A stretch of 64,000 bases of DNA, taken from NCBI GenBank assembly GCA_038238915.1, contig JBBSFH010000016.1, positions 1-64,000 on the forward strand, read 5' to 3'. The translations under genes and the position numbers were made by a program. This DNA comes from JAVVHE01 sp038238915 (GTDB taxonomy: Bacteria > Pseudomonadota > Alphaproteobacteria > Sphingomonadales > Sphingomonadaceae). Of this stretch, positions 43,108 to 51,668 are shown in pieces (the stretch's first letter is position 1; each line of letters opens with the position of its first letter). Under the pieces are notes generated by a model, which saw only the letters and a program-made list of their open reading frames with translations, did no database searches and was not told the origin of the DNA.

Positions 43108-45470
43108 AGTTCACCCTCGCCTGGCTGAAGGATCATCTCGAAACCGAGGCGACGCTCGATCAGATCACCGAAGCGCTCACCAACCTCGGCCTCGAAGTCG
43201 AAGGCGTCGAGCAGCCCGCGCTCGCACTCGCGCCGTTCACAGTGTCGCGCGTTGTGTCCGCCGTACGCCACCCCAATGCGGACAAGCTCCAAGTATGCAT
43301 GGTCCATACCGGCGCGGGGGAACCCGTGCAGGTGGTGTGCGGCGCGCCCAACGCACGCGCGGGGATGGGCGCGGTGTTCGCCGCTCCGGGCGTCACGGTG
43401 CCCGGCACCGGGGTAACGCTGCGTGTGGCCGAAGTGCGCGGGGTCGAATCGCGCGGCATGCTGGTGAGCGAGCGCGAACTGGGGCTGTCCGAAGAACATG
43501 ACGGGATCATCGAACTTGCCGCCGATGCTCCGGTGGGCTTGCGTTATATCGATTATGCGGGGCTGGACGATCCGGTGATCGAGATCGCGATCACGCCTAA
43601 CCGGCAGGATTGCATGGGCGTCCACGGCATCGCGCGCGATTTGGCGGCGGCGGGGCTGGGGCGCCTGATCGTGCCCGACGCTGCGGCCATCGCGGGCCTG
43701 TTCCCCTGCCCGGTCCCTATCGCGACCACCGATCCGGAGGGCTGCCCCGCCTTCCTTGGCCGCGCTGTCCGGGGCGTGCGCAACGGTTCCAGCCCCGAGT
43801 GGATGCAGCGCCGCCTGCGCGCCATCGGCCTGCGCCCCATATCCGCGCTCGTCGATATCACCAATTATGTCAGCATCGGCTGGGGCCGTCCCTTGCATGT
43901 GTACGATCTGGCCAAACTCACCGGCGGCCTGACCGCGCGGCGGGCACGCGACGGCGAGACGATGCAGGCGCTGAACGCCCGCCAATACATGCTCGATACC
44001 ACGATGACCGTCATCGCCGATGATGCGGTAGTACATGATATTGCGGGCATCATGGGCGGCGAACATTCGGGCGTGTCGCAAGCCACCACCGATGTCCTGA
44101 TCGAGTGCGCATACTTCGATCCCTCGCGCATCGGTCGCACCGGCCGCGCGCTCAACCTCAATTCGGACGCGCGCGCGCGCTTCGAGCGCGGGGTTGATCC
44201 GGCGTTCCTCGTCCCCGGTATGGAACTTGCAACCGCGATGGTGCTGGCGTTTTGCGGCGGCGAACCAAGCGAGGTCGCGCTCGCGGGTACGATCCCCGAT
44301 CCGGCGCGCAGCATCGCCTACGATCCCGCGCACACGCTGCGCCTCGCCGGGGTGGATGTGCCGCAAACCGAGCAGGCCGCGATCCTCGCGCGGCTGGGGT
44401 TCCACGTGGAACCCGGCCACCCCTGGCAAGTCCACGTCCCGAGCTGGCGACGCGACATCGATGGCCCCGCCGACATCGTCGAGGAGGTCGCGCGCGTCCA
44501 CGGCTACGCGCACATCCCCTCCGCGCCGCTCCTCCGCGCGCCCGGCGTCGCCCAACCCACCGCCACCCCCATGCAGATGCTCGAACGCCGCGCGCGCCGT
44601 GCGGCCGCAGCGCTCGGGCTGACCGAGGCGATTACGTGGAGCTTTCTGCCGCCCGCCGACGTCGCCCCCTATGGCGGCGCGACCTTTACGCTGGGTAACC
44701 CCATCAGCTCGGACATGGCCGCGATGCGCCCCAGCCTTATCCCCGGCCTCGCCGCCGCCGCGCGCCGCAACCTCGATCGCGGCCTCGCGGGCGTCGCGCT
44801 GTTCGAGATCGGTCGGCGCTATCTGGAGGACGGCGAACATCTCACGCTCGCGGTTCTGCTCGCAGGCGAAGTGCGCGCGCGCGACTGGGCCACCGGGTCC
44901 GCCGCCAAACCCACCGCCTACGATGCCAAGCGCATCGCCGAAGCAATCCTGTCCGCCGCGGGTGCGCCGGTGGATCGCCTGCAGGCGCAACCCGATGCGC
45001 CCGCGTGGCTGCACCCCGGCCGCTCGGCGCGCTTCACGCTTGGTCCCAAGGTTACGCTCGGCGTGTTCGGCGAACTTCACCCCGGCCTGACCCGCGATCT
45101 GGGCGGCCCCGTGGCCGTCGCCGAACTATACCTCGACGCCGTCCCACCCGCCCGCGCCAAGCGCGCCCGCCCCGCTTTTGCACCGCCGCCGCTGCAACCC
45201 GTACGCCGCGATTTCGCCTTCCTATACCCCGCCGACGCACCCGCCGACGCATTGATCCGCGCGGTTCGTGGTGCGGACAAAGCTGCGATCACCGCAGTCA
45301 GCCTGTTCGATCGGTTCACCGGCGCGGGCGTCCCCGAAGGCGAGGTGTCGCTCGCGCTGGAGGTGACGCTGCAGCCCGCCGAGCGCAGCTTCACCGAGGC
45401 GGATATCGACGCGCTCTGCAAGCGCATCATCGGGGCCGCCGCGAGCAGGGGTGCGCGACTCCGAACTTAA
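43104..45470 (+). CDS. pheT: Phenylalanyl-tRNA synthetase beta subunit
   Basis: 788 residues. The order is N-terminal tRNA-binding/EMAP-like domain (FTVSRVVSAVRHPNADKLQVC, VVCGAPNARAGM), B3/4 editing domain (ITPNRQDCMGVHGIARDLAA, LRPISALVDITNYV), B5 (DIDGPADIVEEVARVHGY), the core class II-like domain, and C-terminal ferredoxin-fold anticodon-binding domain (PPPLQPVRRDFAFLYP). The GTG start at 43104 overlaps the pheS stop. Confidence 0.96.
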   Translation: MKFTLAWLKDHLETEATLDQITEALTNLGLEVEGVEQPALALAPFTVSRVVSAVRHPNADKLQVCMVHTGAGEPVQVVCGAPNARAGMGAVFAAPGVTVPGTGVTLRVAEVRGVESRGMLVSERELGLSEEHDGIIELAADAPVGLRYIDYAGLDDPVIEIAITPNRQDCMGVHGIARDLAAAGLGRLIVPDAAAIAGLFPCPVPIATTDPEGCPAFLGRAVRGVRNGSSPEWMQRRLRAIGLRPISALVDITNYVSIGWGRPLHVYDLAKLTGGLTARRARDGETMQALNARQYMLDTTMTVIADDAVVHDIAGIMGGEHSGVSQATTDVLIECAYFDPSRIGRTGRALNLNSDARARFERGVDPAFLVPGMELATAMVLAFCGGEPSEVALAGTIPDPARSIAYDPAHTLRLAGVDVPQTEQAAILARLGFHVEPGHPWQVHVPSWRRDIDGPADIVEEVARVHGYAHIPSAPLLRAPGVAQPTATPMQMLERRARRAAAALGLTEAITWSFLPPADVAPYGGATFTLGNPISSDMAAMRPSLIPGLAAAARRNLDRGLAGVALFEIGRRYLEDGEHLTLAVLLAGEVRARDWATGSAAKPTAYDAKRIAEAILSAAGAPVDRLQAQPDAPAWLHPGRSARFTLGPKVTLGVFGELHPGLTRDLGGPVAVAELYLDAVPPARAKRARPAFAPPPLQPVRRDFAFLYPADAPADALIRAVRGADKAAITAVSLFDRFTGAGVPEGEVSLALEVTLQPAERSFTEADIDALCKRIIGAAASRGARLRT

Positions 45471-45519
45471 GCCGGAGCACCGGTTGCGCCCCCGCATCCA
45501 CCCGCGCTAATCCCGTGGC

Positions 45520-46263
45520 ATGGCCGGACATTCCAAATTCAAGAACATCATGCACCGCAAGGGCGGGCAGGATGCCAAGCGCGCGCGCCTTTTCTCCAAG
45601 CTCGCGCGCGAGATCACGGTGGCCGCCAAGATGGGGCTGCCCGATCCCGATGCGAACGCCCGCCTGCGCGCCGCCGTGATAACCGCGCGCGCCAATTCGC
45701 TCCCCAAGGACAATATCGAGCGCGCGATCAAGAAGGCATCCGGCGCGGACTCCGAAAACTACGAGGAGATGCGCTACGAAGGCTTCGGCCCCGGCGGTGT
45801 CGCGATCATCGTCGATGCGCTCACCGATAATCGCACGCGCACCGCGTCCAATGTGCGCACCATCTTCGCCAAGAACGGCGGCAATCTGGGCGCATCGGGC
45901 AGCGTCTCCCACGGTTTCGATCGCGTCGGCCTGATCGCCTATCCGCTGAAGGCCGGCACCGCCGACGCGATCTTCGAAGCCGCGCTCGATGCGGGCGCGG
46001 ACGATGTCGCGAGCAGCGAGGACGGGCACGAGATTTTCACCAGCGTCGAAGCCCTCCACGAAACCGCCCGCGCTTTGGAAGCCAAACTCGGCCCCCCCGA
46101 AGCCGCCAAACTCGGCTGGCGCGCGCGCGAAAGCGTGGCGGTGGGCGAGGATCACGCCGCCACATTGTTCAAACTGGTCGATGCTCTGGACGACGACGAC
46201 GACGTCCAGAGCGTGACGGGCAATTACGACATCGACGACGAGGTGATGGCGAAGCTGGGGTAA
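45520..46263 (+). CDS. yebC: YebC/PmpR family protein
   Basis: 247 residues, the regular family length. It begins MAGHSKFKNIMHRKGGQDAK and contains LPKDNIERAIKKASG, YEGFGPGGVAIIVDALTDN, FAKNGGNLGASGSVSHGFDR and the acidic end LDDDDDVQSV. YebC proteins were described as transcriptional regulators, and a role in translation through difficult (e.g. proline-rich) stretches has also been reported. It follows pheT by 49 bases. Confidence 0.95.
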   Translation: MAGHSKFKNIMHRKGGQDAKRARLFSKLAREITVAAKMGLPDPDANARLRAAVITARANSLPKDNIERAIKKASGADSENYEEMRYEGFGPGGVAIIVDALTDNRTRTASNVRTIFAKNGGNLGASGSVSHGFDRVGLIAYPLKAGTADAIFEAALDAGADDVASSEDGHEIFTSVEALHETARALEAKLGPPEAAKLGWRARESVAVGEDHAATLFKLVDALDDDDDVQSVTGNYDIDDEVMAKLG

Positions 46264-46276
46264 AGCCCAGCGCCCG

Positions 46277-47602
46277 TCATACAGCCCGCGCCGCTGCCCG
46301 GCGGCGTCGGAGCGCCGCTCCTAGCAATCCAAGCCCTCCCAGCAGTGCCGCGTATCCCGCCGGTTCTGCCACCGGGCTGAACGCGGCGCTGCCAAGGTCG
46401 AACGCTCCGATCTCGTGGCCCACTGTCAGCCCGGTTTCGGTGTCGAAGCGGAAGTGGAAGCCCCCCCAGATGCGGCTGTCTGAAGCGTCGAGGGCGGCCG
46501 CGTCGAAACTGTCCCAGCACCGGTTGCCCGCCGCGAGCGTGATGCAGAGCGGCCCGACGTCTCCGAAGAGCGCATCGCTCAGCAGCGCTTGCGATCCCGA
46601 CAACGTCGAGTGCGTGGAGATGTAGGTCGGGAAGGCCGGCGTGTTGACCACCGATGTCCACGCTGGATCACCGATCGTGAGCGGGTTGCCGTCGGTATCG
46701 CCGAGCTGGATCGCGGTGATCGGCCTCCAAAGGCGATAGACATATTTCGAATCGAAGCCCGCGATCTGCGAATCGGCCATAGCGATCGCCAGCAATGCGA
46801 ACGCGCGCGCATTGTCGAGCGTCGAAAGGCCCTTTGCCTCGGCAGCCGCGAGTTCGATGCGCGTCCATGCTGCCGACGCATTGCCCGAAGCCCAGAACTT
46901 GGCGCTGAACGTCTGGTCTGCGGTGCGCGTCACGCTCGTCGCCGACCCGATGTCCTTCACCTCGTTGTAGGCGGCGGCATATTCGGCGCTACCGAGCGCG
47001 GGCGGCAGTCCCGGCCGGAACTGGTCGCCGGACGAAAGCAGAAACGGCGTCACTCCTCCCCATTGCGGCGTCGCGGCCGCAGCATTTTTAGGCGGGGTGG
47101 GCCGCCAGTCGCCCGGCAGGCCGGTGGTGGTATATGTCACTACCGCAGTCGAATTGTCGGCGGAGCGGTTCGCCAGGATCGCCGCCGCATAGGCCGCGCC
47201 GGTCTTGATGCCGTGGGTTTTCGCCGACCCGTCGGTCACGAGGTTGAGGCTCGCTGCGAGCGATGCATCATACAGCGCCGCATTGGTTGGATTGAGCGCG
47301 ACGAGCACGTCGTGCGCCGCCTGCGACGCCGCCGCGCGCGTGTCGCCGCCGTGCGAAATGTGCACCCCCGCAAGATAGGCGCGATCGGGCTTGCCCAGCG
47401 CCGCGTTGACCGCGTCGAACATTGCGATGTTGACCATCGCGAACGCGCGCGACTGGACCGGGGTCGATCCGGGCAACAACGCCTGCGCCTGATCGTTCCA
47501 GAAGATGATCGGATCGTCGCCCACCGGGATCGCGCGCGCTGTGGTTGCGCAAGCAAGCGTCGAAGCGATCAGCGCGGCGGATCCCAAGTCTCTGATTTTC
47601 AT
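46277..47602 (-). CDS. Vanadium-dependent haloperoxidase-like protein with PEP-CTERM
   Basis: 441 residues. The signal peptide (AALIASTLACATTARA-IPV) is followed by the helical PAP2/vanadate-haloperoxidase fold. The anion-binding pattern is KYVYRLWRPITAI (Lys, Arg), STHSTLSGSQA in place of PSGHS, and RIWGGFHFRFDTETG...GHEIG (second Arg and the catalytic His region). The C-terminus has a PEP-CTERM-like tail, VAEPAGYAALLGGLG then RRRRAA. It may be a surface-attached haloperoxidase or acid phosphatase; metal content is unproven. AGGAGGCAGCG precedes the ATG at 47602. Confidence 0.84.
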   Translation of the reverse strand: MKIRDLGSAALIASTLACATTARAIPVGDDPIIFWNDQAQALLPGSTPVQSRAFAMVNIAMFDAVNAALGKPDRAYLAGVHISHGGDTRAAASQAAHDVLVALNPTNAALYDASLAASLNLVTDGSAKTHGIKTGAAYAAAILANRSADNSTAVVTYTTTGLPGDWRPTPPKNAAAATPQWGGVTPFLLSSGDQFRPGLPPALGSAEYAAAYNEVKDIGSATSVTRTADQTFSAKFWASGNASAAWTRIELAAAEAKGLSTLDNARAFALLAIAMADSQIAGFDSKYVYRLWRPITAIQLGDTDGNPLTIGDPAWTSVVNTPAFPTYISTHSTLSGSQALLSDALFGDVGPLCITLAAGNRCWDSFDAAALDASDSRIWGGFHFRFDTETGLTVGHEIGAFDLGSAAFSPVAEPAGYAALLGGLGLLGAALRRRRAAARAV

Positions 47603-47748
47603 CGCTGCCTCCTGTCGGGCGGCGTCGAACAGCCGCGCGGCCCGAAACGCATGAGGCGCGTCTCTCTTTTTCCCGGCCACTCAGCAGAACTGATTAAACT
47701 CTGATCGATCGCTGATTTTGAGCAGTTCGTTCCGGGTCCGTGCGATAT

Positions 47749-49344
47749 TCAGCGGCGATAGTCGGGAACCGAGCCCGTCGCGCGCCAGTAGCCATCAAGG
47801 CCGATCGCCCGCGTCAGCGGGGCGAAACGCCGATCGACTCGCAGCGGCTCGCTCGCGGGCATGAACAGGATACGCGTCGTGCGGTCGCTGTACGGCCCCA
47901 GCGCGCGGCGCCGACCCCCGGCTGTCGGGGGGCCGAAATAATAATTGTCGAGCTGGCCGAACGCTGCGTCGACCGCGCCCAGTGCCGCGAGGAAACTGAC
48001 CGCGCGCGGCGTGTCCAGCACACCTCGCGCGCGCGCGTCCAGAATCCCGGAGACCGCGATGTTGATGTCGGAACGGAAATGTGTGAGCAGCGCCCGCGCG
48101 GCGGCGACATAAACATCGAAGGGGATCACGGGCGAGCGTGGCGCCGCGGCTGGCCGAGCCTCGACATCTTCGACCATGCCGATCGCCGCGCTCGGCCGCC
48201 CGGCCAGCGCGAGGAACATGAAGCGGCCCAGCCAGACCCGCAGGTGCCCCGGCCAAAGCTTCGTCGCATTGTCGAGCACCTGCCCGGCGCGCGCGAGGTC
48301 GCCCGCCATCCACAAGGTCCATGCGAAATCCATGTTGCTGTCAGGATCGAAGGGCTCATGCGCCAGCAACCGCTCGTAGATCGCGATGGCACCAGCACCC
48401 AGCCCGGCCTCGGCCAGAACCTCGGCGAGCGCCGATTCCAACACCGGGTTCGGCCGTTGGCGGAGCGCGGCGCGGCAATCGGCCTCGATCACGGTCCAGT
48501 TGCGGAAAAAGGGCCGGATCAAAATGAGCGCCGCGCGCGCGTCGCCATTGTCCGGATCGAGCGCCAGCGCGCGCCGCGCCGCCGACCGGACCTCCGCTGC
48601 CGCCGCCTCCTCCCCCGCGCTATCGCCTACGGCTTTGAGCAACTGCAATTGCCCGAGTGCCAGCCCGCCCCACGCCTCCGCAGACGCAGGATCGGCCTGC
48701 GTCGCCTGCTTGAAATACGCCACCGCCTGGATGTCCTGCTCGCCCAGATCCTGCCGCAGCGCCTCGCGGCCCCTGGCGGCGAGCGTCCGTGCGGTCGCCG
48801 CGCCGCGCCGCTCGGGCGCGAACGCGCGCCACGCACCGAACCCGGTGAGGCCAATCGCGGTGGTTGCGAGCACTCCCAGCAGGAGCCGCCGGTCGTTCGA
48901 TGCCGGAGCGCTCGGCGCAGCGATCGGCTCGTTGAGGCGCGGCGCGGAATCATCAGGCGGCGCCTCACGCACGATCAGCCGGTAGCCGACCTTGGAGATT
49001 GTCTCGATTTCAAAACAGTCCTCGCCGATCGTGGCGGCGAGCTGACGGATACGCGAGGTGACGCGGTGGATCGCGTTCTCGCCGACGATGCGACCGCCCC
49101 AGCAGGAATCGATCAGCGCATCGCGGCTGACGACTTCGCTGTGCGCGCGGGCGAGCGCCACAAGCACTTCCATAACCCGGGGTTCAAGCGTCTGCGTCGC
49201 TTCGGCGCGGACAAGTTGGCGGGTCGCGGGCCGAACGTAGAGTTCGCCCAAGTGGAACGGCGGCTCGTCCGCGAGAGAGATCGCAGCGATACGCACCAAG
49301 CCCCGATCCGCCCTGTTGTACTTGCGGCCATCAGCTATACGCAT
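47749..49344 (-). CDS. CadC-like winged-helix regulator with TM and TPR sensor domain (paralog 1)
   Basis: About 531 residues. The OmpR/CadC-type winged helix (about 20-115) has LEPRVMEVLVALARAHSEVVSR, LIDSCWGGRIVGENAIHRVTSR and FEIETISKVGYRLI. One transmembrane helix (RLLLGVLATTAIGLTGFGAW) follows, then periplasmic TPR-like repeats (YFKQATQADPASAEAWGGLALG, LALDPDNGDARAAL). The ATG at 49344 is the first good start, but GTG at 49296 matches the paralog at 53694 better at the N-terminus. It is divergent from ruvC. It probably activates genes from the membrane; its targets are unknown. Confidence 0.8.
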   Translation of the reverse strand: MRIADGRKYNRADRGLVRIAAISLADEPPFHLGELYVRPATRQLVRAEATQTLEPRVMEVLVALARAHSEVVSRDALIDSCWGGRIVGENAIHRVTSRIRQLAATIGEDCFEIETISKVGYRLIVREAPPDDSAPRLNEPIAAPSAPASNDRRLLLGVLATTAIGLTGFGAWRAFAPERRGAATARTLAARGREALRQDLGEQDIQAVAYFKQATQADPASAEAWGGLALGQLQLLKAVGDSAGEEAAAAEVRSAARRALALDPDNGDARAALILIRPFFRNWTVIEADCRAALRQRPNPVLESALAEVLAEAGLGAGAIAIYERLLAHEPFDPDSNMDFAWTLWMAGDLARAGQVLDNATKLWPGHLRVWLGRFMFLALAGRPSAAIGMVEDVEARPAAAPRSPVIPFDVYVAAARALLTHFRSDINIAVSGILDARARGVLDTPRAVSFLAALGAVDAAFGQLDNYYFGPPTAGGRRRALGPYSDRTTRILFMPASEPLRVDRRFAPLTRAIGLDGYWRATGSVPDYRR

Positions 49345-49552
49345 GTGCCAGTCGCCGCGCCATAGTCGCCCGGACAGAGCACACGGCGACCGCGCGGTGC
49401 ACTGCAGGACTGCCCCTGATTGAACCGCGTAGCCCCATCCCCCGAATCGCATCTGCCCCCACCGCCACCATCCAAAGCGACTCGAAAAAACCCCGCACCA
49501 GATGACCACCGTGACCTTCGCCCCGGTCGCGATCCCCGCTACACCGGGCCCC

Positions 49553-50044
49553 ATGATCCTCCTCGGCCTCGATCCCGGCCTCGAACGCACCGGCTGGGGC
49601 GTCATCGAGGCCCACGGCAACCGCCTCCTCCATTTGGCCAGCGGGCACATCGCCACGCGCCCCGCCGATCCGCTCTGCGCCCGCCTCGCCACGCTCTTCG
49701 CAGCGCTGGAAACACTGATCGCCCGCCACTGCCCGCAAGCCGCCGCGGTCGAGGAGACCTACGTCAACGCCAACCCGCGCTCCACCCTGAAGCTCGGCCA
49801 GGCGCGCGGCGTGGTCCTGCTCGCCGCCGCCCGCACCGGCGCGGTGGTCGGCCAATATGCCCCCGCCACGATCAAAAAAGCCGTCGTCGGCACCGGCGGC
49901 GCAGACAAGGCGCAGGTGCACGCGATGGTCCGCATCCTGCTGCCGGGCAGCGCCCCTACCAGCGCGGACGCCGCCGACGCGCTCGCGGTTGCGATCTGCC
50001 ACGCCCACCATCTCGCGTCGGCGCGCCGGGCCTACGCCGCATGA
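49553..50044 (+). CDS. ruvC: Holliday junction resolvase RuvC
   Basis: 163 residues. The catalytic acids are Asp7 in LLGLDPGLERTGWGV, Glu in AVEETYVNANPRST, and the late pair in SADAADALAVAICHAHH. It cuts Holliday junctions as a dimer loaded on RuvAB. The ATG at 49553 gives the conserved start; an upstream ATG at 49502 adds 17 residues. ruvC-ruvA-ruvB are joined by two ATGA overlaps. Confidence 0.94.
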   Translation: MILLGLDPGLERTGWGVIEAHGNRLLHLASGHIATRPADPLCARLATLFAALETLIARHCPQAAAVEETYVNANPRSTLKLGQARGVVLLAAARTGAVVGQYAPATIKKAVVGTGGADKAQVHAMVRILLPGSAPTSADAADALAVAICHAHHLASARRAYAA

Positions 50045-50637
50045 TCGCCTACGTCTCGGGCAAGGTCGGCCGAAGCGGCGCGGACTGGGTGATCGTCGAT
50101 GTCCACGGCGTCGGCCTGCGCGTCGGCTGCTCCGCGCGCACGCTCGCCGCACTTGGACCGTTCGGCGATCCCGTCACGCTCCACACCGAGATGCTGGTGC
50201 GCGAAGACTCGATCAGCCTGGTGGGCTTTCTCGATCTCGCCGAGCATAGCTGGTTCGGCCTGCTTCAGGGCGTGCAGGGCGTGGGTGCCAAGGTTGCGCT
50301 CGCCATCCTGTCCGCGCTCTCGCCCGACGATCTGACCCGCGCGATCGGTGCAGGCGACGGCGCGATGGTCGCACGAGCGAACGGTGTCGGGCCAAAGCTC
50401 GCCGCGCGCATCGTCAACGAACTCAGGGACAAGGTGCCCGCGTTCGGCGGCTCGGTGACCGCGCCCGCCGCGCCAGCGCGTGGCACCCCGGCGGCGGACG
50501 CGCTCTCCGCGCTCGCCAACCTCGGCTTCCGCCCCGCCGAAGCCGCGCGCGCGGTCGCGGAGGCGGAAGGAGAGTTGGGCGAGGATGCGCCCCTCGATGC
50601 TCTGATCGCAGCCGCGCTCCGGCGTTCCACGCGATGA
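50041..50637 (+). CDS. ruvA: Holliday junction DNA helicase subunit RuvA
   Basis: 198 residues. Domain I is an OB fold (MIAYVSGKVGRSGADWVIVDVHGVGL, VREDSISLVGF). Domain II has paired helix-hairpin-helices (LLQGVQGVGAKVALAIL and RANGVGPKLAARIVNEL). After a Pro/Ala linker, domain III (DALSALANLGFRPAEAARAV) contacts RuvB. The start ATG overlaps ruvC and the end overlaps ruvB. Confidence 0.96.
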   Translation: MIAYVSGKVGRSGADWVIVDVHGVGLRVGCSARTLAALGPFGDPVTLHTEMLVREDSISLVGFLDLAEHSWFGLLQGVQGVGAKVALAILSALSPDDLTRAIGAGDGAMVARANGVGPKLAARIVNELRDKVPAFGGSVTAPAAPARGTPAADALSALANLGFRPAEAARAVAEAEGELGEDAPLDALIAAALRRSTR

Positions 50638-51644
50638 GTTTCACCACGCCATCGCTATCCCCCGGCGACCCCGATCAGGCGCTGCGGCCCCAGCTCCTCG
50701 CCGACTTCATCGGCCAGGAGGAGGCGCGCTCCAATCTCGCGGTTTTCATCGAAGCGGCCCGTGCCCGCGAGGAAGCGTTGGATCACGTCCTGCTGCTCGG
50801 GCCCCCCGGCCTCGGCAAGACCACGCTCGCAGGCATCGTCGCGCGCGAACTCGGCGTGCAGATGCGCCATACCAGCGGGCCGGTAATCGCGCGCCCCGGC
50901 GATCTGGCCGCGCTGCTCACCAACCTCGAACCACGCGACGTGCTGTTCATCGACGAAATCCACCGGCTATCGCCAATCGTCGAGGAAATCCTCTACCCCG
51001 CGATGGAAGACCGTGCGCTGGACATTATGATCGGCGAGGGGCCGTCCGCGCGCAGCGTCCGCATCGCGCTGCCGCCGTTCACGCTGGTGGGTGCCACCAC
51101 CCGCTCGGGCCTGCTCGCCACACCGCTGCGCGACCGGTTCGGCATCCCCATTCGCCTGCAATTCTACACGGTCGCCGAACTCGAACAGGTCGTGCGCCGC
51201 GCCGCGCGGCTGCTCTCGGTCGAAGTCACTCCCGATGGCGCGCGCGAGATCGCGGCGCGCTCGCGCGGCACCCCGCGCATCGCGGGCCGACTGCTGCGGC
51301 GCGTGCGCGATTTCGCCGCCGTCGATGGCGCGCGCGCGATCGATCGCGCCGCCGCCGATGCTGCACTCACCCGACTGGGCGTCGATCACGCCGGCCTCGA
51401 CGCGCTCGATCGGCGCTACCTGTTCATGATCGCGGAGCATTATGGCGGCGGCCCGGTAGGTGTCGAAGCGCTAGCGGCGGGGCTTAGCGAACCGCGCGAC
51501 ACGGTCGAGGACGTACTCGAACCCTATCTGATCCAGCAGGCGCTGATCGCCCGCACCGCGCGCGGGCGCACATTGCTTGCGGCTGGCTGGAAACATATCG
51601 GCGTGACGCCACCGCAACCAACGCCTACGCTGTTCGAAGACTGA
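50634..51644 (+). CDS. ruvB: Holliday junction branch migration ATPase RuvB
   Basis: 336-residue AAA+ motor. RPQLLADFIGQEEARSNL is followed by Walker A GPPGLGKTTLA, Walker B VLFIDEIHRLSP, sensor 1 LVGATTRSG, and the C-terminal winged helix (GVEALAAGLSEPRDTVEDVLEPYLIQ). It follows ruvA with an ATGA overlap. An amidohydrolase begins 24 bases after its stop codon. Confidence 0.97.
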   Translation: MSFTTPSLSPGDPDQALRPQLLADFIGQEEARSNLAVFIEAARAREEALDHVLLLGPPGLGKTTLAGIVARELGVQMRHTSGPVIARPGDLAALLTNLEPRDVLFIDEIHRLSPIVEEILYPAMEDRALDIMIGEGPSARSVRIALPPFTLVGATTRSGLLATPLRDRFGIPIRLQFYTVAELEQVVRRAARLLSVEVTPDGAREIAARSRGTPRIAGRLLRRVRDFAAVDGARAIDRAAADAALTRLGVDHAGLDALDRRYLFMIAEHYGGGPVGVEALAAGLSEPRDTVEDVLEPYLIQQALIARTARGRTLLAAGWKHIGVTPPQPTPTLFED

Positions 51645-51668
51645 CCCCCGGAAAAAAGGCCCGCCGCC

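Noticed and set aside
43053..45080. 675-codon minus-strand open frame opposite pheT
   Set aside because: Same reason: composition-driven shadow of a well-conserved synthetase gene.
47690..47740. Partial inverted repeat around GATCGATC between the haloperoxidase and regulator genes
   Set aside because: Only GAACTG/CAGTTC arms match; the stem does not continue and could be chance.
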